Positions 37,233 through 45,852 of a stretch of DNA of 64,000 nucleotides are shown here, one piece after another (the stretch's first letter is position 1; every line of letters begins with the position of its first letter). Both the position numbers and the translations under genes were made by a program. The stretch is from Opitutus sp. GAS368 (GTDB lineage: Bacteria > Verrucomicrobiota > Verrucomicrobiia > Opitutales > Opitutaceae). The stretch spans positions 1 to 64,000 of the forward strand of contig CAMBRG010000002.1 in the NCBI GenBank assembly GCA_945869845.1, written 5' to 3'. A model generated the notes under the pieces. That model saw only the letters and a program-made list of their open reading frames with translations, was not told the origin of the DNA and did not search any database.

Positions 37233-37360
37233 GCGACGGCGGGCGAGGGCCGTAGCCGACGGGTGGCGTCGAGGGCTTTGCGGGGGCGCGGAAGGAGAAT
37301 TGCGGGCTGGCCCGCGCAATCGACTCGGCCTCCTGCTGGCGCGGCCGGCCGATTCGAAGC

Positions 37361-37747
37361 TTACTTGAGCGGTGTTTCTCCGGGGACGGCGACGGTTGGA
37401 ACGGGTAGCGGGTCAAACTCCGTGGGCGGCTTGGCCTCGAAGTCCTCGCTCTGACGACCGACCGCGAGAAGGAGTGGGCTCTCGGCAATTTTTCCCGGCC
37501 GGACCGAAGGACCGCTGCCGCCACCCAGGAGAAACGCGGGGTGGGTGCGGAGATCGAGGCCGCCTTTGATCATGGCCTCGTCCTTGCCGTGGCACGCGAG
37601 ACACTCCTACTGCATGAGCGGCAGCACCCGGCGGAAGAACAACGCCTCCGTCTTCTGCGTCGCCGCAACGGCCACCATCGGTGCGCCGAGGAACATGACT
37701 GCAAGCGCACGGCGGGCGCAGCAACGGAGTCGGGGAATGGATGCCAT
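37361..37747 (-). pseudogene. Truncated PSCyt1-type cytochrome c gene with an in-frame amber stop
   Basis: From ATG 37747 the frame reads a signal peptide (RRALAVMFLGAPMVAVAA) and FFRRVLPLMQ, then TAG at 37609-37607, then ECLACHGKDEAMIKGGLDLR and ILLAVGR-like family sequence to TAA at 37361. The CxxCH haem motif directly after the stop, and GGSGPSVRPGKIAESPLL, are characteristic of the planctomycete cytochrome c domain that opens DUF1549/DUF1553 proteins of about 1000 residues. The frame ends after 128 sense positions, so the large C-terminal part is missing. The gene is inactive by both criteria. Confidence 0.8.
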
Positions 37748-37831
37748 GGTGATAACGAAACGCGTCCGATCACTGACCCACGAACGGTGAAATTAGAGCC
37801 CGGTTTTTTTATCCGGCCTGCCGCCAGCCAT

Positions 37832-39313
37832 TCACTCGTAGATCCATTTGTGCCGCCACGGATCTACGGTTCTTTCCTGAAACGCGCGGAGTTTTCCTAC
37901 GAGTTCGTTCTTCAATTCCTGATGCGCGGGATCGTCGGCGAGGTTCATGACCTCGTCCGGATCGGTTTGTAGATCGTAGAGTTCAAACGCCGGGCGGCGG
38001 AGGAACTGCGCAATCGGCCGGCGGCCAAAAACCGTGCCGCCCGCTCCCGTGACGCCAATCCACGACGGCGACTGGATGAGATCGAGCGCCGAGGGGAAGA
38101 CGAGTCCGCTCGCGAGATTATGGATGAGTTTGTGGCGGCGCGTGCGCACCGCGCGCATCGGATAATACATCGTAATCTCGTGCAGCGAGTGCGACGCGTA
38201 GACTTCGTCGCGGTCGGCCATGGGCGCGCCGTCGAGCGCGGGGCGAAACGAACGTCCGTCGAACTCTTTCGTCGCGCCCGCCGGCAGCGCGCCGACGACG
38301 TCGAGGAGGGTCGGTGTGAGATCGGCCCACGAGACCATCGCCGATTGCACGGCGCCGGGCCGGGTCCGGCCGGGTGCGCGCACGATCAGCGGGAGCCGGA
38401 TGCCGGGATCGTAGAGCGTCGTCTTGGCGCCGGGAAACGCCGGGCCGTTGTCCGAGAGATACACGATGAGGGTGTTGTCGTAGTGGCCTGTTTCCTTGAG
38501 GAGCGCGATCAGGCGGCCGACACCCTGATCGAGGCGCGCCACGGATTGATAATACTCGGCCAGCTCGGCACGGCAGGTCGGCGTGTCGGGGAGGAACGGC
38601 GGCACGACAACGTCCTCGGGGCGAAACTTAATCTCGGTCACGCCCGGATAGCCACGGTCGCGGTTGCCGAAACGATTCGGCGCGGGGTAGGTGTCGAACG
38701 TGGGCTTGCCGCCCGGCAGGATGGCGTTGGCGCGATGCGGATCGTCGGTGGCAAAATAAAGGAAGAAGGGCCGCGGATCCGCTGAGGCGAGCACCGCATG
38801 GGATTGCGTAGCCATCTCGACGGGGCTGCGACCAAGGCTCGCCGGATCGTTGGCCACGCCGCTCGAAAGCACGGTCTCAAACGCATAGACCGCCTCGGGG
38901 GCGACATGGAATTTTCCGATTCGCGCCGTCCGATAGCCGGCCTGCCTCAGCCGCACGGGGAGGCTTTTCACTTCGTCGAACGACGAGAAATGGTGGTCTT
39001 GATGCTGGAGGCCATACATGCCGTTGCGATGATTTTGCTGCTCCGTGAGCATCACCGAGCGGGACGGGCTGCAGCTGGCGGTGGTGCCGAAGGCATGAGT
39101 GAACCGCGTGCCATCCGCCGCGAGCGCATCGAGGTGCGGCGTCTTCACGACGCGGTTGCCATAGCAGCCGAGCGCATCTGGGCCGTGATCGTCGGAGACA
39201 ATGAGGACGATGTTGGGCCGCGCCGGCACCGCGGCGGTGAGCGGCAAGACGCACGCAATTGGCGCACACATGGCAACAGCCAGCAGGCGGAGCGGGGAGA
39301 GTGTTTTGATCAT
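37832..39313 (-). CDS. Sulfatase, S1_8-like (heparan N-sulfatase type)
   Basis: A secreted formylglycine-dependent sulfatase (493 residues). The signal peptide (LLAVAMCAPIACVLPLTA) precedes NIVLIVSDDHGPDALGCYGN with metal-binding Asp residues. The modification motif is CSPSR (C81), followed by LTEQQNHRNGMYGLQHQDHH, which is typical of the N-sulphoglucosamine sulphohydrolase (SGSH) group. YLSDNGPAFPGAKTTLYDPG carries the second metal pair. It would remove sulfate from glucosamine-like or other glycan residues. It needs a formylglycine-generating enzyme encoded elsewhere. First of three sulfatases on this strand. Confidence 0.9.
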   Translation of the reverse strand: MIKTLSPLRLLAVAMCAPIACVLPLTAAVPARPNIVLIVSDDHGPDALGCYGNRVVKTPHLDALAADGTRFTHAFGTTASCSPSRSVMLTEQQNHRNGMYGLQHQDHHFSSFDEVKSLPVRLRQAGYRTARIGKFHVAPEAVYAFETVLSSGVANDPASLGRSPVEMATQSHAVLASADPRPFFLYFATDDPHRANAILPGGKPTFDTYPAPNRFGNRDRGYPGVTEIKFRPEDVVVPPFLPDTPTCRAELAEYYQSVARLDQGVGRLIALLKETGHYDNTLIVYLSDNGPAFPGAKTTLYDPGIRLPLIVRAPGRTRPGAVQSAMVSWADLTPTLLDVVGALPAGATKEFDGRSFRPALDGAPMADRDEVYASHSLHEITMYYPMRAVRTRRHKLIHNLASGLVFPSALDLIQSPSWIGVTGAGGTVFGRRPIAQFLRRPAFELYDLQTDPDEVMNLADDPAHQELKNELVGKLRAFQERTVDPWRHKWIYE

Positions 39314-39585
39314 CAGGAGTGAAATCGCGGGGCACCCAGGTCAGTAAGCTCGCGGATGCTCAGGGACGAACCCGCTGCGGGCGACGTAGGATTTGGCGAG
39401 TTCGGCATTGAGTGGGTCGTCGAGGGCTGGGAGGTGGCGGAGGTCCGCGGAGAGCTAGGCCTGCACCTCAGGACGGAGGAGCTGCTTCTGGTATTGCTGC
39501 TGGGGTTTGTCGCGCCGGCGGTAGAAGGCGTGCAACGCCGTGCGATGGCTGTCCCCGGCGTGGGGAGTGGCAGTTTCTTGGTCAT
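39314..39585 (-). pseudogene. HigA-like antitoxin remnant
   Basis: The reading frame starting at ATG 39585 begins [17 protein letters not shown], like the first residues of HigA antitoxins (which read KLPPxHPGExL). It then loses all HigA character and becomes a Ser/Pro/Thr-rich shadow. The +1 frame carries protein-like sequence ([20 protein letters not shown]) interrupted by a stop. It is spaced 4 nt after the HigB fragment stop, as expected for a higBA operon. I judge it a broken gene, not a functional 90-residue protein. Confidence 0.5.
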
Positions 39586-39589
39586 AAGA

Positions 39590-39688
39590 TTAATGATAGT
39601 TTACGATTTCCACATCCCCGACCCCGCTTTCGGTCCAGACGAAACACACGCGGTATTTGTCATTGATGCGAATCCTTGCGACGAGGGG
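39590..39688 (-). pseudogene. HigB toxin C-terminal remnant
   Basis: Too short for the ORF track. The frame ending in TAA at 39590 reads ARIRINDKYRVCFVWTESG then VGDVEIVNYH, which is the C-terminus of RelE-superfamily HigB toxins almost residue for residue (SIRINDQYRxCFxW...DVEIVDYH). About 30 codons remain; the first two thirds of the toxin are absent, and the sequence joins directly to the 3' end of the neighbouring sulfatase gene. A deletion probably removed them. Confidence 0.75.
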
Positions 39689-39691
39689 CTA

Positions 39692-41215
39692 TTACTTTCG
39701 GGACGCTGGAATCACCGGGGGCTTCGCTGCCACGGCTTTGCGGGCCTCGGGGTGGGTGGCGAGAATCGCGCGGAGATCGGCGACGACGGCGGGTTGCTCG
39801 GCGGCGATGTTGCGGGATTCGACCGGATCGTCGGCGTAGTCGTAGAGTTCGATGTGCGCGGTGTCGGCGGGGGCGCCGATTTTTTTCCATTCCACGAGGC
39901 GGTAGCGATCCGTGCGGATGGCGCGGCCGAGCGAGTCGCCCCGGGGGAAGCAGTGGTAGGCGTGGTCGCGCACGCGGGCGGCGGGATCTTTCAGGACGGG
40001 CATGAGATTGATGCCGTCCAACGGGACCGGGCCGGAGGGTTGCGGCAGACGGGCGAGGGCGGCGAGCGTGGGGTAGAGGTCGACGGTTTCGGCGAGTTGG
40101 CCGGTGCTGGTGCCGGGGCGCGTGACGCCGGGCGCGATCACGACGAGCGGGATGCGGTTGGCCTGCTCGAAATTGGTGTGCTTCGTCCAGATGCCGAGAT
40201 CACCGAGGTGCCAGCCGTGGTCGCCCCAGAGAACGACGATGGTATTGTCGGCGAGTTTCAGGTCGTCGAGGGCGGTCATGACGCGGCCGATCTGCGCGTC
40301 GACGTAACTCGTGCTGGCGTAGTAGCCGTGGATGAGCCGGCGCTTGATGTCTTCGGGATACGGCTGCACCGGCGCCTTGGGCACGGGGAAAAACGCGTCG
40401 ATTTCGCCGCCGCGTTTCATGGCGGCGGGCACGACGCCCACCGGAGCGGTCTCGCGGGCGGGCATGGGCAGCCGGGCGGGATCGTAGAGATCCCAATATT
40501 TTTTCGGGGCGGAGAACGGCAGATGCGGGCGCACGAAGCCCACGGCGAGGAAGAAAGGCTCGGTGGGATTTTCTTTGGCGGCGCGCAGACGTGAGATCGC
40601 GTGGGCGGCGACGCGGGCATCGGCGTAGGCGTCGTCGGGCACGTCGGGCGATTCCCAAGCGGCACCGCGCGGGAGCGGACTGGAGCCGGGCGGGCGGCGG
40701 AGATTGGTGAAGAGCGCCTGCTCGTTGGTGGGTGAGCCGTCGCGTGTGCTGGCGGGATCAAGGTATTCGATCACGAGGTCCTTGTGCGCGGGCAGGCTCC
40801 AAGAGGCATCATCGTCGTAGGTGCCGTGACCCACGTGGAAGACCTTGCCCATCGATTCCGCGCGGTAGCCGTGGCGCCGAAAGAATTGCGGGAGCGTGAC
40901 GGCATCGGGGTAAGGGTCGCGGAAGTTGCGGCCGAACTGGTAGAGACCGGTCGTCGTGGAGCGCGCGCCGAGGAGGAGGGTGTAGCGCGACGAGGCGCAG
41001 ACGGCTTGGTTGCAATACGCGGCGTCGAAGCGCAGGCCGCGCCCGACGAGCCGGTCGAGATGGGGCGTGACCGCGGTGCGGTCGCCGTAGGCACCGAGCG
41101 TGGGCTTCAGGTCGTCGACGAGGATGAGCAAAATGTTGGGGCGCGCGGCGGCGGAGAGCGGGGTGTGGGGAGCGAGGAGAGAGACCAGGAGGAGAAGGGC
41201 GAAGGCGGAGCGCAT
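39692..41215 (-). CDS. Sulfatase, S1_7-like (iduronate-2-sulfatase type) with CASSR motif
   Basis: A secreted sulfatase of 507 residues; ATG 41215 places a proper signal peptide (MRSAFALLLLVSLLAP), so the track start at 41353 is rejected. Features of iduronate-2-sulfatases include NILLILVDDLKPTLGAYGD, SMGKVFHVGHGTYDDDASWS, and VVLWGDHGWHLGDLGIWTKHTNFEQ. The maturation motif reads CASSR (C73), with Ser instead of the consensus Pro/Ala at the third position, so activation may be affected or use a relaxed maturase. Likely acts with the neighbouring sulfatases on a sulfated glycan. Confidence 0.88.
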   Translation of the reverse strand: MRSAFALLLLVSLLAPHTPLSAAARPNILLILVDDLKPTLGAYGDRTAVTPHLDRLVGRGLRFDAAYCNQAVCASSRYTLLLGARSTTTGLYQFGRNFRDPYPDAVTLPQFFRRHGYRAESMGKVFHVGHGTYDDDASWSLPAHKDLVIEYLDPASTRDGSPTNEQALFTNLRRPPGSSPLPRGAAWESPDVPDDAYADARVAAHAISRLRAAKENPTEPFFLAVGFVRPHLPFSAPKKYWDLYDPARLPMPARETAPVGVVPAAMKRGGEIDAFFPVPKAPVQPYPEDIKRRLIHGYYASTSYVDAQIGRVMTALDDLKLADNTIVVLWGDHGWHLGDLGIWTKHTNFEQANRIPLVVIAPGVTRPGTSTGQLAETVDLYPTLAALARLPQPSGPVPLDGINLMPVLKDPAARVRDHAYHCFPRGDSLGRAIRTDRYRLVEWKKIGAPADTAHIELYDYADDPVESRNIAAEQPAVVADLRAILATHPEARKAVAAKPPVIPASRK

Positions 41216-41422
41216 GGGTGGAGGGATGGGGCGGAGGCGGGGAAATATTTCCGGCAGCGGACAACGGTTGAGGCATACACCGCGCCCGCACCACCTGAAA
41301 GCTCCACGCTCGCACATTTGACCGATGAAAATCCACCTGCCGATCCATCTCACCGCCGTTGGCCGTGACGGGCGGGTCGCGGAGGCGGTGCGGCGTCGCC
41401 GTCGCCGTCGGGGTGGGGTGGT

Positions 41423-42886
41423 TCAGCGGGCTTGCAGGTAGCCGGTTTGGCCGAAGCGGAAGAGCGGGGATTCGGTGCGGGCGCTGCGGAGGAGTTCGTT
41501 GAGTTTCTTCACCGTGTCGGGGTGGCGGGCGGCGAGGTCGGTGGTCTCGGTCGGATCGGTGGCGAGGTTGAACAAGGCGAGCGGGCCATCGGGGGCTTTG
41601 AGCACGTCGGTGCGCACGACTTTCCAGTCGCCTTGGCGCAGGGCGACGCGGCCGCCGCCCTCGTGGAATTCCCAGTAGAGATAGTCGTGCTGCGCTTGGC
41701 GGCCGCGACCCGTGAGAGTCGGGGCGAGGGAGAGGCCGTCGAGGTCGGCGGGAGCGGGCTGACTGGCGAGTTCGGCGAAGGTGGGCAGCCAATCCCAGAA
41801 CGCGGAGACGTGGGAGGAAACCGCGCCGCGGGCGACGGTGCCCGGCCAGTGGGCGATCATGGGCACGCGGATGCCGCCTTCGTACAGGTCGCGTTTCACA
41901 CCGCGCAGGCCGCCGCTGCTGTTGAAATACGCGGGATCGGAGCCCCCTTCGACGGAGGGACCGTTGTCGGAGGTGAAGACGATGAGGGTATTTTCAGCGA
42001 GGCCGAGGCGGCGGACGGTGGCGACGATCTCGCCCACCTGGTCGTCGAGCAGGTTGATCATCGCGGCGTAGGCGGCGCGCGGTTCGGGTTGGGAGATGTA
42101 GGGGCCTTGGCGGAACGTCGGGCCGTCATCGACGCCCCGATACGGCGTCTCCGGGCCGTAGTGGCCGCGGTGCCGCGCGAGATAGCTTTCGGGGGCGATG
42201 AGCTCGGCGTGGGGAATGATGGTGGCGACAAAACAGAAAAACGGGCGGTCGCGGTTGGCCTCGATGAAACCCAGAGTTTTTTCGTGAATAAGGGAGGGCG
42301 CGTAGTCGCCGTTGCGGCGGTTGGCGTTGCCGGCGAGCGGGATCTTGGTGTCGTCATCCCAAAGGTGATCGGGGTAGTAGTGATGGCCTAGGCGTTGGCA
42401 ATTGAAGCCGTAGAAGCGGTCAAAACCTTGGCGGCGCGGGGCGCCCTCGGAGCCGGGGAAGCCAAGACCCCATTTGCCGAAAACACCGGTGGCGTAGCCG
42501 GCGCGCTGGAGTTGTTTCGCAAGCGTGCGGGAGTCGGCGGGCAGTGGGTGCTGGCCCTCGGGTTGGACTTCTTTGTTGCCCCGGATGGGGGTGTGGCCGG
42601 TGTGCAGGCCGGTAAGCAAAGCGGAGCGTGACGGGGCGCACACGGTGGCGCCGCTGTAGTGTTGCGTGAACCGCAGGCCTTCGGCAGCGAGCCGGTCGAG
42701 GTGAGGCGTGGCGAAACGCTTTTGACCGTAGCTGCCGAGGTCGCCGAAGCCGAGATCGTCGGCGAGGATGAAAATGATGTTGGGTGGGCGCGCGGCGGAC
42801 GCAGCGGCGGCGAAGGCGACGGGCGCGGTGAGGAGGGCGAGCGTGACCAGCGTGGTGCGAAGCAAGGAACGAAGGAGGGACAGCAT
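41423..42886 (-). CDS. Arylsulfatase A-like sulfatase, S1_16-like
   Basis: A 487-residue secreted sulfatase. ATG 42886 gives a signal peptide (LLRTTLVTLALLTAPVAFAAA); the longer track ORF (43207) runs through the GNAT gene region and is rejected. The sequence contains NIIFILADDLGFGDLGSYGQ, the canonical CAPSR maturation motif (C83), LLTGLHTGHTPIRGN and the metal pair in VFTSDNGPSVEGG. This layout is typical of galactose- or GalNAc-sulfate-type arylsulfatases, but the substrate is not fixed by sequence. Confidence 0.9.
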   Translation of the reverse strand: MLSLLRSLLRTTLVTLALLTAPVAFAAAASAARPPNIIFILADDLGFGDLGSYGQKRFATPHLDRLAAEGLRFTQHYSGATVCAPSRSALLTGLHTGHTPIRGNKEVQPEGQHPLPADSRTLAKQLQRAGYATGVFGKWGLGFPGSEGAPRRQGFDRFYGFNCQRLGHHYYPDHLWDDDTKIPLAGNANRRNGDYAPSLIHEKTLGFIEANRDRPFFCFVATIIPHAELIAPESYLARHRGHYGPETPYRGVDDGPTFRQGPYISQPEPRAAYAAMINLLDDQVGEIVATVRRLGLAENTLIVFTSDNGPSVEGGSDPAYFNSSGGLRGVKRDLYEGGIRVPMIAHWPGTVARGAVSSHVSAFWDWLPTFAELASQPAPADLDGLSLAPTLTGRGRQAQHDYLYWEFHEGGGRVALRQGDWKVVRTDVLKAPDGPLALFNLATDPTETTDLAARHPDTVKKLNELLRSARTESPLFRFGQTGYLQAR

Positions 42887-42962
42887 GGCGGGAATGAGGG
42901 AAACTGAGGCGGCTTGGGCGTGGGGGTGGACGGATGAGGGAGAGAGAAGCGGCGCGTGGAGT

Positions 42963-43901
42963 CTATCCGGATTCGGGCAGGAAGGTGGGAAAGGTGAGGC
43001 CGCGGGCGGGGGCGACGGGGCCGAGGGCTTGGGCGGCGTGGAGTTCGACGTTGCGGGCGCCCCAGGCGTAGCACTGGCGCACGAGACCGGAGGCGGTGCA
43101 GGGCACGAGGAATACGGGACTCGCGCCGCGTTGCGCGTCGAGCGCGCGCCAGAGGAGCGCGGCGGCGGCGGTCTCACCGCGGGTGACGCCGGGGCCGAGC
43201 ATGACACATGAGGGGTGCTGGCTCGCGACGAGAAAACCCTCGAGTTCGCCGGCGGCGTTCTCCAGCACCCAAACGCGCCAATCGCCGACCGTGTTGCGCA
43301 GGAAAAAGGTGTAGTCGGTGGTGCGGTCGAGGCCTTGCCAAGCGAGTTCGAAGGCGGCGAGGCGCGAGGCCTCGGCGGGATCGGTCACGAGCCGCACGCG
43401 GTCAGCGCCGGGTGGAGGAGCGCCGGGCAGACCGGCGGCGGGCACGGTGAGCGTGAGATCTTGGTAGAGCGTGTGCGGGACAAACCCGAGGCGCGAGTAG
43501 AGCGAGAATGAATCGAGGTTGAGCAGGCTGGACACGAGTCGCACGGGCCGACCGGTGCGACGGGCGAGATCGAGGGCGGGCGCAAGCAAGGCGCGGGCGA
43601 CGCCGCGGCCCTGGGCTTCGGGGGCGGTGGCGACGATCCCGAGAGCGATGTGCGTGGGGCGCGGGTGGATGAAACACACGCCAAGTAAGTCGCCAGAAGT
43701 GGGGTCGCAGGCGGCGAGCGCTTCACCGGGATCGAGCGTGGCATAGACCTCAGGGAAGAGGCGAAACGGAACGGGCGAATCGCCAAAGCGGGCGCCTTGG
43801 TTGAGGTGGCGTTGATACCACTCCACGAGCGAACGGTGGAGCAGATGCGCGGTCGCGGCGTGGTCGGAGGCGAGCAGCGGGCGGATCGTGGGCGGGAGCA
43901 T
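42963..43901 (-). CDS. GNAT family N-acetyltransferase, probably two tandem domains
   Basis: A 312-residue protein. The N-terminal half is a clear GNAT domain with HIALGIVATAPEAQGRGVARALLAPALDLA (the acetyl-CoA-binding Q/RxxGxG/A motif, ~85-115) and LDSFSLYSRLGFVPH. The C-terminal half (WVLENAAGELEGFLVASQ, and LLWRALDAQRGASPVFLVPC) looks like a second, degenerate acetyltransferase fold. It transfers an acyl group to an unknown amine. It is upstream of the sulfatases on the same strand but 76 bp away. Confidence 0.82.
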   Translation of the reverse strand: MLPPTIRPLLASDHAATAHLLHRSLVEWYQRHLNQGARFGDSPVPFRLFPEVYATLDPGEALAACDPTSGDLLGVCFIHPRPTHIALGIVATAPEAQGRGVARALLAPALDLARRTGRPVRLVSSLLNLDSFSLYSRLGFVPHTLYQDLTLTVPAAGLPGAPPPGADRVRLVTDPAEASRLAAFELAWQGLDRTTDYTFFLRNTVGDWRVWVLENAAGELEGFLVASQHPSCVMLGPGVTRGETAAAALLWRALDAQRGASPVFLVPCTASGLVRQCYAWGARNVELHAAQALGPVAPARGLTFPTFLPESG

Positions 43902-43949
43902 GTGAGGGTAAGAGGAGTAAAAGGTCTAAGTCGGAACGATGCGGTAGGA

Positions 43950-44102
43950 AACCACGGATGCACACGAATGGACACGGATGAAGAGAGGAGATCCAAACGC
44001 AGCCGGAAAAATCAGAATCACCGAACCGAGCCCGCCGTCGTCCCGGGAGGAAGAGACTGATTCGCTCCGGAAATCCGTGTTCATCAGTGTCCATCCGTGG
44101 TT
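43950..44102. repeat. 153-bp element with 30-bp terminal inverted repeats
   Basis: Left end AACCACGGATGCACACGAAT (to 43979) and the inverted right end (44073-44102) match in 26 of 30 positions, with ATGnACAC motifs repeated inside each arm. It lies in the ~300-bp gap between the GNAT and CvfB genes, which are divergent, and holds no ORF. Size and design match the 31038-31188 element although the arm sequence differs. Confidence 0.75.
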
Positions 44103-44208
44103 AAAACGCATCGTTCGGGTTAAGAAGTGTAAGAGGTGTAAGAGCGGAAAGGGAAGGCGGTGCGAATTGCCTCCTCTTGCGGGGGGAATTGGGCACGTTG
44201 GCGGGCAC

Positions 44209-45051
44209 ATGGCTTCAATTGGTAAACGCAATCAGCTTCCTTTTCTGCGCGAGATGCCGCCGGGCTATTTTCTCGATGGGGGCACACACGGCGACGTGTT
44301 GCTGCCGGGCAAACAGCTGAAGCAGCGGCCGGCGGTCGGGGCGTTGGTGGATGTTTTTGTCTACCGCGATTCGGAGGATCGGATCGTGGCCACGACGGAG
44401 ACGCCCTATGCGATGGTGGGCGAGTTTGCTTATCTGCGGGTGGTGAGCGTCAACCCGCGCATCGGAGTGTTTCTTGATTGGGGTTTGGAAAAGGATCTTT
44501 TGCTGCCCATCCGCGAGCAGGCGGTGCCCTTGCGCGAGGGCGCGTGGCTCGTGGTGCGCGTCGCGCTCGACGAGAAGACGGACCGCGTCATCGCGAGCGC
44601 GCGGCTCAATCGTTACCTGAATCTTGTGCCGCCGCCGTTTGTAGAGGGCCAGCCGGTGAAGTTACTGGTGATCGGAGAATCGCCGTTGGGCTACAATGCG
44701 GTGGTGAACCACACGCATCGCGGGCTGTTTTATTTCAGCGATCTGACCGGTCCGCTGGCGACCGGGCAGGCGATGGACGGTTTCATCAAGGCGGTGCGTG
44801 CCGACGGAAAGATCGACCTCACGCTCAACGGCGGGCGCGTGGGTTACGGACGGATCTTGCCGCTGACGGAGACGATTTTTGAAACGCTGAAGGCGAGCCC
44901 GAACGGGTGGCTGGCGTTGCACGACGGGAGCCCGCCGGAGGAGATCCGGGCGACGTTCGAAGTGAGCAAGAAGGCGTTCAAGCAGGCGATCGGCGTCCTC
45001 TTTAAAGCGAAGCGGATCGTGATCGAGGCGACGGGGATCCGGCTGCCATAG
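44209..45051 (+). CDS. cvfB: CvfB-type S1 RNA-binding protein
   Basis: A 280-residue cytoplasmic protein with tandem S1 domains: LRVVSVNPRIGVFLDWGLEKDLLLPIREQ (~75-103) is the most typical one, and ATTETPYAMVGEFAYL precedes it, followed by the C-terminal winged-helix segment FEVSKKAFKQAIGVLFKAKRI. CvfB proteins bind RNA and affect regulation in Firmicutes. The track start (43978) lies in the inverted-repeat element; ATG 44209 starts with MASIGKRNQLPFLREMPPGY, typical of the family. Confidence 0.87.
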   Translation: MASIGKRNQLPFLREMPPGYFLDGGTHGDVLLPGKQLKQRPAVGALVDVFVYRDSEDRIVATTETPYAMVGEFAYLRVVSVNPRIGVFLDWGLEKDLLLPIREQAVPLREGAWLVVRVALDEKTDRVIASARLNRYLNLVPPPFVEGQPVKLLVIGESPLGYNAVVNHTHRGLFYFSDLTGPLATGQAMDGFIKAVRADGKIDLTLNGGRVGYGRILPLTETIFETLKASPNGWLALHDGSPPEEIRATFEVSKKAFKQAIGVLFKAKRIVIEATGIRLP

Positions 45052-45084
45052 TCGACCGAAGTCCCAAGCCCGGGCAGGGTGGGA

Positions 45085-45630
45085 TTATGGTTTTCGTGGG
45101 CGCACGGGGATGTGGACCTCGAAACGTTTCAGGAAAAAAGGCACGTAGGGGGCGTTCCAATAGACGCCGTAGGGTTCGCCCGCGGCCTCGACGGCGGACT
45201 GGGTGGCGAGCCAGGCGAGCAGGGTGGCGCTGGCTGTTTCGAAGTTGGCGCGCGAGTAGCCGCCGCGCGCGCCGTGGCTGGCGACGGGCCGCTCGGGGAT
45301 GTTGATGACCTCGACCCCCGCTTCGTTGCCGGCGACCTTGGTGCGCTCACTCTCGGCGACCCAAAAAAACATCGCCGCATCGTCGATACGCGCCTCGACC
45401 GGGGTGGTCATGGCGATCTTGTGTTTTGAAATGTAGCGGAAAAGCGGGCCGAAGAGGTTGTCGGCGCCGTCGAAGTAGTTGCCGCGCCCGGCGGATTTCA
45501 GGAGCACGCCGGCGGGCAAAGTCTTCAGCTCGGTGGTGCCGGGCGCGGTGGGCGGGAAGGCTTCTTGGGCGGACATGGGTGGAGTGAGCGCAAGCAGCGC
45601 CAGCGAGACGAAGAATGTTAAACGGGGCAT
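45085..45630 (-). CDS. SOUL-family haem-binding protein, secreted
   Basis: A 181-residue protein with signal peptide (LTFFVSLALLALTPPMSAQ) and the SOUL/HBP fold (GNYFDGADNLFGPLFRYISKHKIAMTTPVEA, ~50-80; FMxW-like MFFWVAESE; VYWNAPYVPFF near the end). The KIAMTTPV motif is diagnostic. Members bind haem or porphyrin. It converges on cvfB with a 33-bp gap. Confidence 0.85.
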   Translation of the reverse strand: MPRLTFFVSLALLALTPPMSAQEAFPPTAPGTTELKTLPAGVLLKSAGRGNYFDGADNLFGPLFRYISKHKIAMTTPVEARIDDAAMFFWVAESERTKVAGNEAGVEVINIPERPVASHGARGGYSRANFETASATLLAWLATQSAVEAAGEPYGVYWNAPYVPFFLKRFEVHIPVRPRKP

Positions 45631-45689
45631 GACTGAAGGGGACGCGAGAAACGCGCGAACGCAAACCCGCGGGCGCGGACATCACTGGA

Positions 45690-45852
45690 GACGCGACGCC
45701 CCCGTCGCGTTTCACTCGGAAACGGCGACGAGGGCGCGATGGTTTTTTTGACGCGCCCAAATAAATGCGGATAGCCCGGATTTGTTGTGGAGACGCGACG
45801 CCCCCGGCGCGTTTAACGCGGAGACGGCGACGAGGGCGTCGCCGCTCCAGTC
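45690..45852. repeat. Two adjacent copies of the GAGACGCGACGCCC palindromic repeat
   Basis: Copy one (about 45690-45738) and copy two (45791-45852) both start TGGAGACGCGACGCCCCC and end GACGAGGGCG. In copy two the outer arms TGGAG/CTCCA pair perfectly. They fill most of the 335-bp gap between the divergent SOUL and cyclase genes. A 24-bp string GACGGCCTCGTGACCTCG.. at 45867-45890 is shared with 18914-18937. Confidence 0.65.

Noticed and set aside
39313-39585. 90-codon ORF as an intact protein
   Set aside because: Only the first ~15 residues resemble HigA; the rest is low-complexity Ser/Pro/Thr and another frame looks more protein-like, so it is treated as a decayed gene.
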